The notes below the pieces were generated by a model. It saw only the letters and a list, made by a program, of their open reading frames with translations. It made no database searches and had not been told where the DNA came from. Shown here in pieces: positions 63,085 to 64,000 of a stretch of DNA of 64,000 nucleotides. Position 1 is the first letter of the stretch. Each line of letters starts with the position of its first letter. The DNA lies in NCBI GenBank assembly GCA_020438845.1, contig JAGQTV010000102.1, forward strand, positions 62,001-126,000, read 5' to 3'. The stretch comes from Mycobacterium sp. (lineage in GTDB: Bacteria; Actinomycetota; Actinomycetes; Mycobacteriales; Mycobacteriaceae). A program made the translations under genes and the position numbers.

Positions 63085-64000
63085 ATGGAACTGATATCAC
63101 CGGTTGATTCGATGTTCCTGCTTGCGGAGTCGCGCGAGCACCCCATGCATGTCGGTGGTCTGCAATTGTTCGAGCCCCCCGCGGGCGTCGGGCCCGACTA
63201 CGTGCGCAACATGTACCTCGACCTGATCCACCGGGACGACGTCTCCCTGACCTTCCGTAAGCACCCCTCCGAGCTGTTCGGCGGGATCGCCAATCTTGCA
63301 TGGGCCTTCGATCATGAGATCGACTTGGAGTACCACATGCGGCGCTCGGCGCTGCCCTCACCGGGCCGCGTACGTGAGCTGCTGGAACTCACCTCACGGA
63401 TGCACGGCACGCTGCTGGACCGGCACCGTCCGCTATGGGAGTCCCATCTGATCGAAGGCCTCACCGATGGCCGTTTCGCGGTCTACACCAAGATTCATCA
63501 CGCGCTCGTCGACGGTGTCAGCGCGATGCGGTTGATGCGCCGGTCGTTGTCCACCGATCCCGAGGACAGCGAGGTGCGGGTGCCGTGGGGCACCAACAAG
63601 AGACAGTCCAGCCGGGTCCCCCGGGGAGTGGCGCAGGGTGTCTCACTTCTGGGTGGACTCGCGAAAGCCGCAGGCTCGGTGGTCGAGCTCGGGCCTTCGA
63701 CGTACACGCTGGCGCGCCGCGGGCTGCTGGAGCAGCAGTTGACCCTGCCGTTCGGAGCACCGCGGACGATGTTCAACGTGCCGATCGGCGGCGCACGACG
63801 GGTGGCTGCCCAGTCCTGGCCGATGGCCAGGGTCATGGCCATCAAGAAGGCTGCCGGGGTCACGGTCAACGATGTGGTGCTGGCCATGTGCGGGGGCGCG
63901 TTGCGAGCCTATCTGCTCGAGCAGAACGCGCTTCCGGACCGGCCTCTGATCGCGATGGTGCCGGTGAGTTTGCGTGACGATGACTCCAGTGGCGGTAACC
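63085..64000 (+). CDS. Wax ester synthase/diacylglycerol acyltransferase (WS/DGAT), 3' end outside window
   Basis: About 305 residues of a family usually near 450-480. N-terminal MELISPVDSMFLLAES, PMHVGGLQLF, then the catalytic HHxxxDG as IHHALVDGVSAM near residue 137, and NVPIGGARRVAAQSW. Esterifies fatty alcohols or diacylglycerol with acyl-CoA to make storage lipid. ATG 63085 follows ACAGGGACATCA. Just upstream is a short direct repeat (TTGAGAACA twice at about 63044-63060). Confidence 0.9.
   Translation, partial: MELISPVDSMFLLAESREHPMHVGGLQLFEPPAGVGPDYVRNMYLDLIHRDDVSLTFRKHPSELFGGIANLAWAFDHEIDLEYHMRRSALPSPGRVRELLELTSRMHGTLLDRHRPLWESHLIEGLTDGRFAVYTKIHHALVDGVSAMRLMRRSLSTDPEDSEVRVPWGTNKRQSSRVPRGVAQGVSLLGGLAKAAGSVVELGPSTYTLARRGLLEQQLTLPFGAPRTMFNVPIGGARRVAAQSWPMARVMAIKKAAGVTVNDVVLAMCGGALRAYLLEQNALPDRPLIAMVPVSLRDDDSSGGN

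Overview
The window is high-GC actinobacterial DNA. Its gene content and order place it in a mycobacterium, most likely a non-tuberculous species. The cell-wall block aftA-dprE2-dprE1-gtrA, then wzm-glfT1-wzt, bpa, an Rv3779-like GT-C, an Rv3778c-like class V fold protein and an Rv3777-like oxidoreductase follows the M. tuberculosis Rv3792-Rv3777 order. Later blocks match Rv3774/Rv3772 plus tRNA-Ser/tRNA-Arg, Rv3765c-Rv3762c and Rv3760-Rv3752c plus tRNA-Ser. Family names and Rv numbers come from recognising protein sequence and order by eye; no search was run.

Layout. 1-4155 (minus): arabinan and decaprenyl-phospho-arabinose synthesis (aftA partial, dprE2, dprE1, GtrA protein). 4185-5308 (plus): an HD hydrolase and an FMN-split-barrel protein, then a 51-bp tandem duplication. 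5423-12819: galactan polymer export and initiation (wzm, glfT1, wzt), proteasome activator bpa, a GT-C protein, a class V aminotransferase-fold protein without the usual PLP lysine, and a quinone oxidoreductase. 12873-26102: accessory stretch with tRNA-Ser(UGA), a hemophore-like protein, a lysA-like decarboxylase beside a LysR fragment, small secreted and membrane proteins, an alpha/beta hydrolase, a secreted DUF1254 protein, an SDR and a 1569-residue secreted pentapeptide-repeat protein that looks like a PPE-MPTR tail without the PPE domain. 26183-31340: CPA1 antiporter, hisC2-crotonase pair, tRNA-Ser(GCU), tRNA-Arg(ACG), a second crotonase and a DUF1330 protein.

31458-38527: palindromes in front of a rhodanese lipoprotein (one a CsoR/CstR-type operator overlapping its start codon), a secreted PE-PPE-domain hydrolase, a three-gene hydrolase operon and a 13E12-type HNH protein. 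38530-43227 (minus): tightly packed DUF1622-ThrE-phosphotransferase-acyl-CoA dehydrogenase-SDR. 43269-50983: TcrXY-like two-component system, a GT2-GtrA fusion followed by a PMT/ArnT-like GT-C, an alkylsulfatase and a histidine phosphatase. 51002-57608: LapA-like protein, ABC osmoprotectant transporter (proX-V-W-Z), glycolipid-binding protein, tyrA, tadA with its partner, and tRNA-Ser(CGA). 57609-64000: terminator, a possible tRNA-associated insertion with one orphan gene, small secreted proteins, a large c-di-GMP enzyme with a PHY-like module, a lipoprotein with a 21-bp VNTR in its signal peptide, and a partial wax-ester synthase/DGAT.

Much of the window concerns the envelope: DPA supply and first arabinosylation, galactan initiation and export, a probable polyprenol-sugar modification module behind a two-component system, and many secreted low-complexity proteins. 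The points most worth a second look are the GT2-GtrA/GT-C module, the secreted MPTR-like protein, the att-like repeat next to tRNA-Ser(CGA), the operator over the rhodanese start and the PHY-GGDEF-EAL protein.
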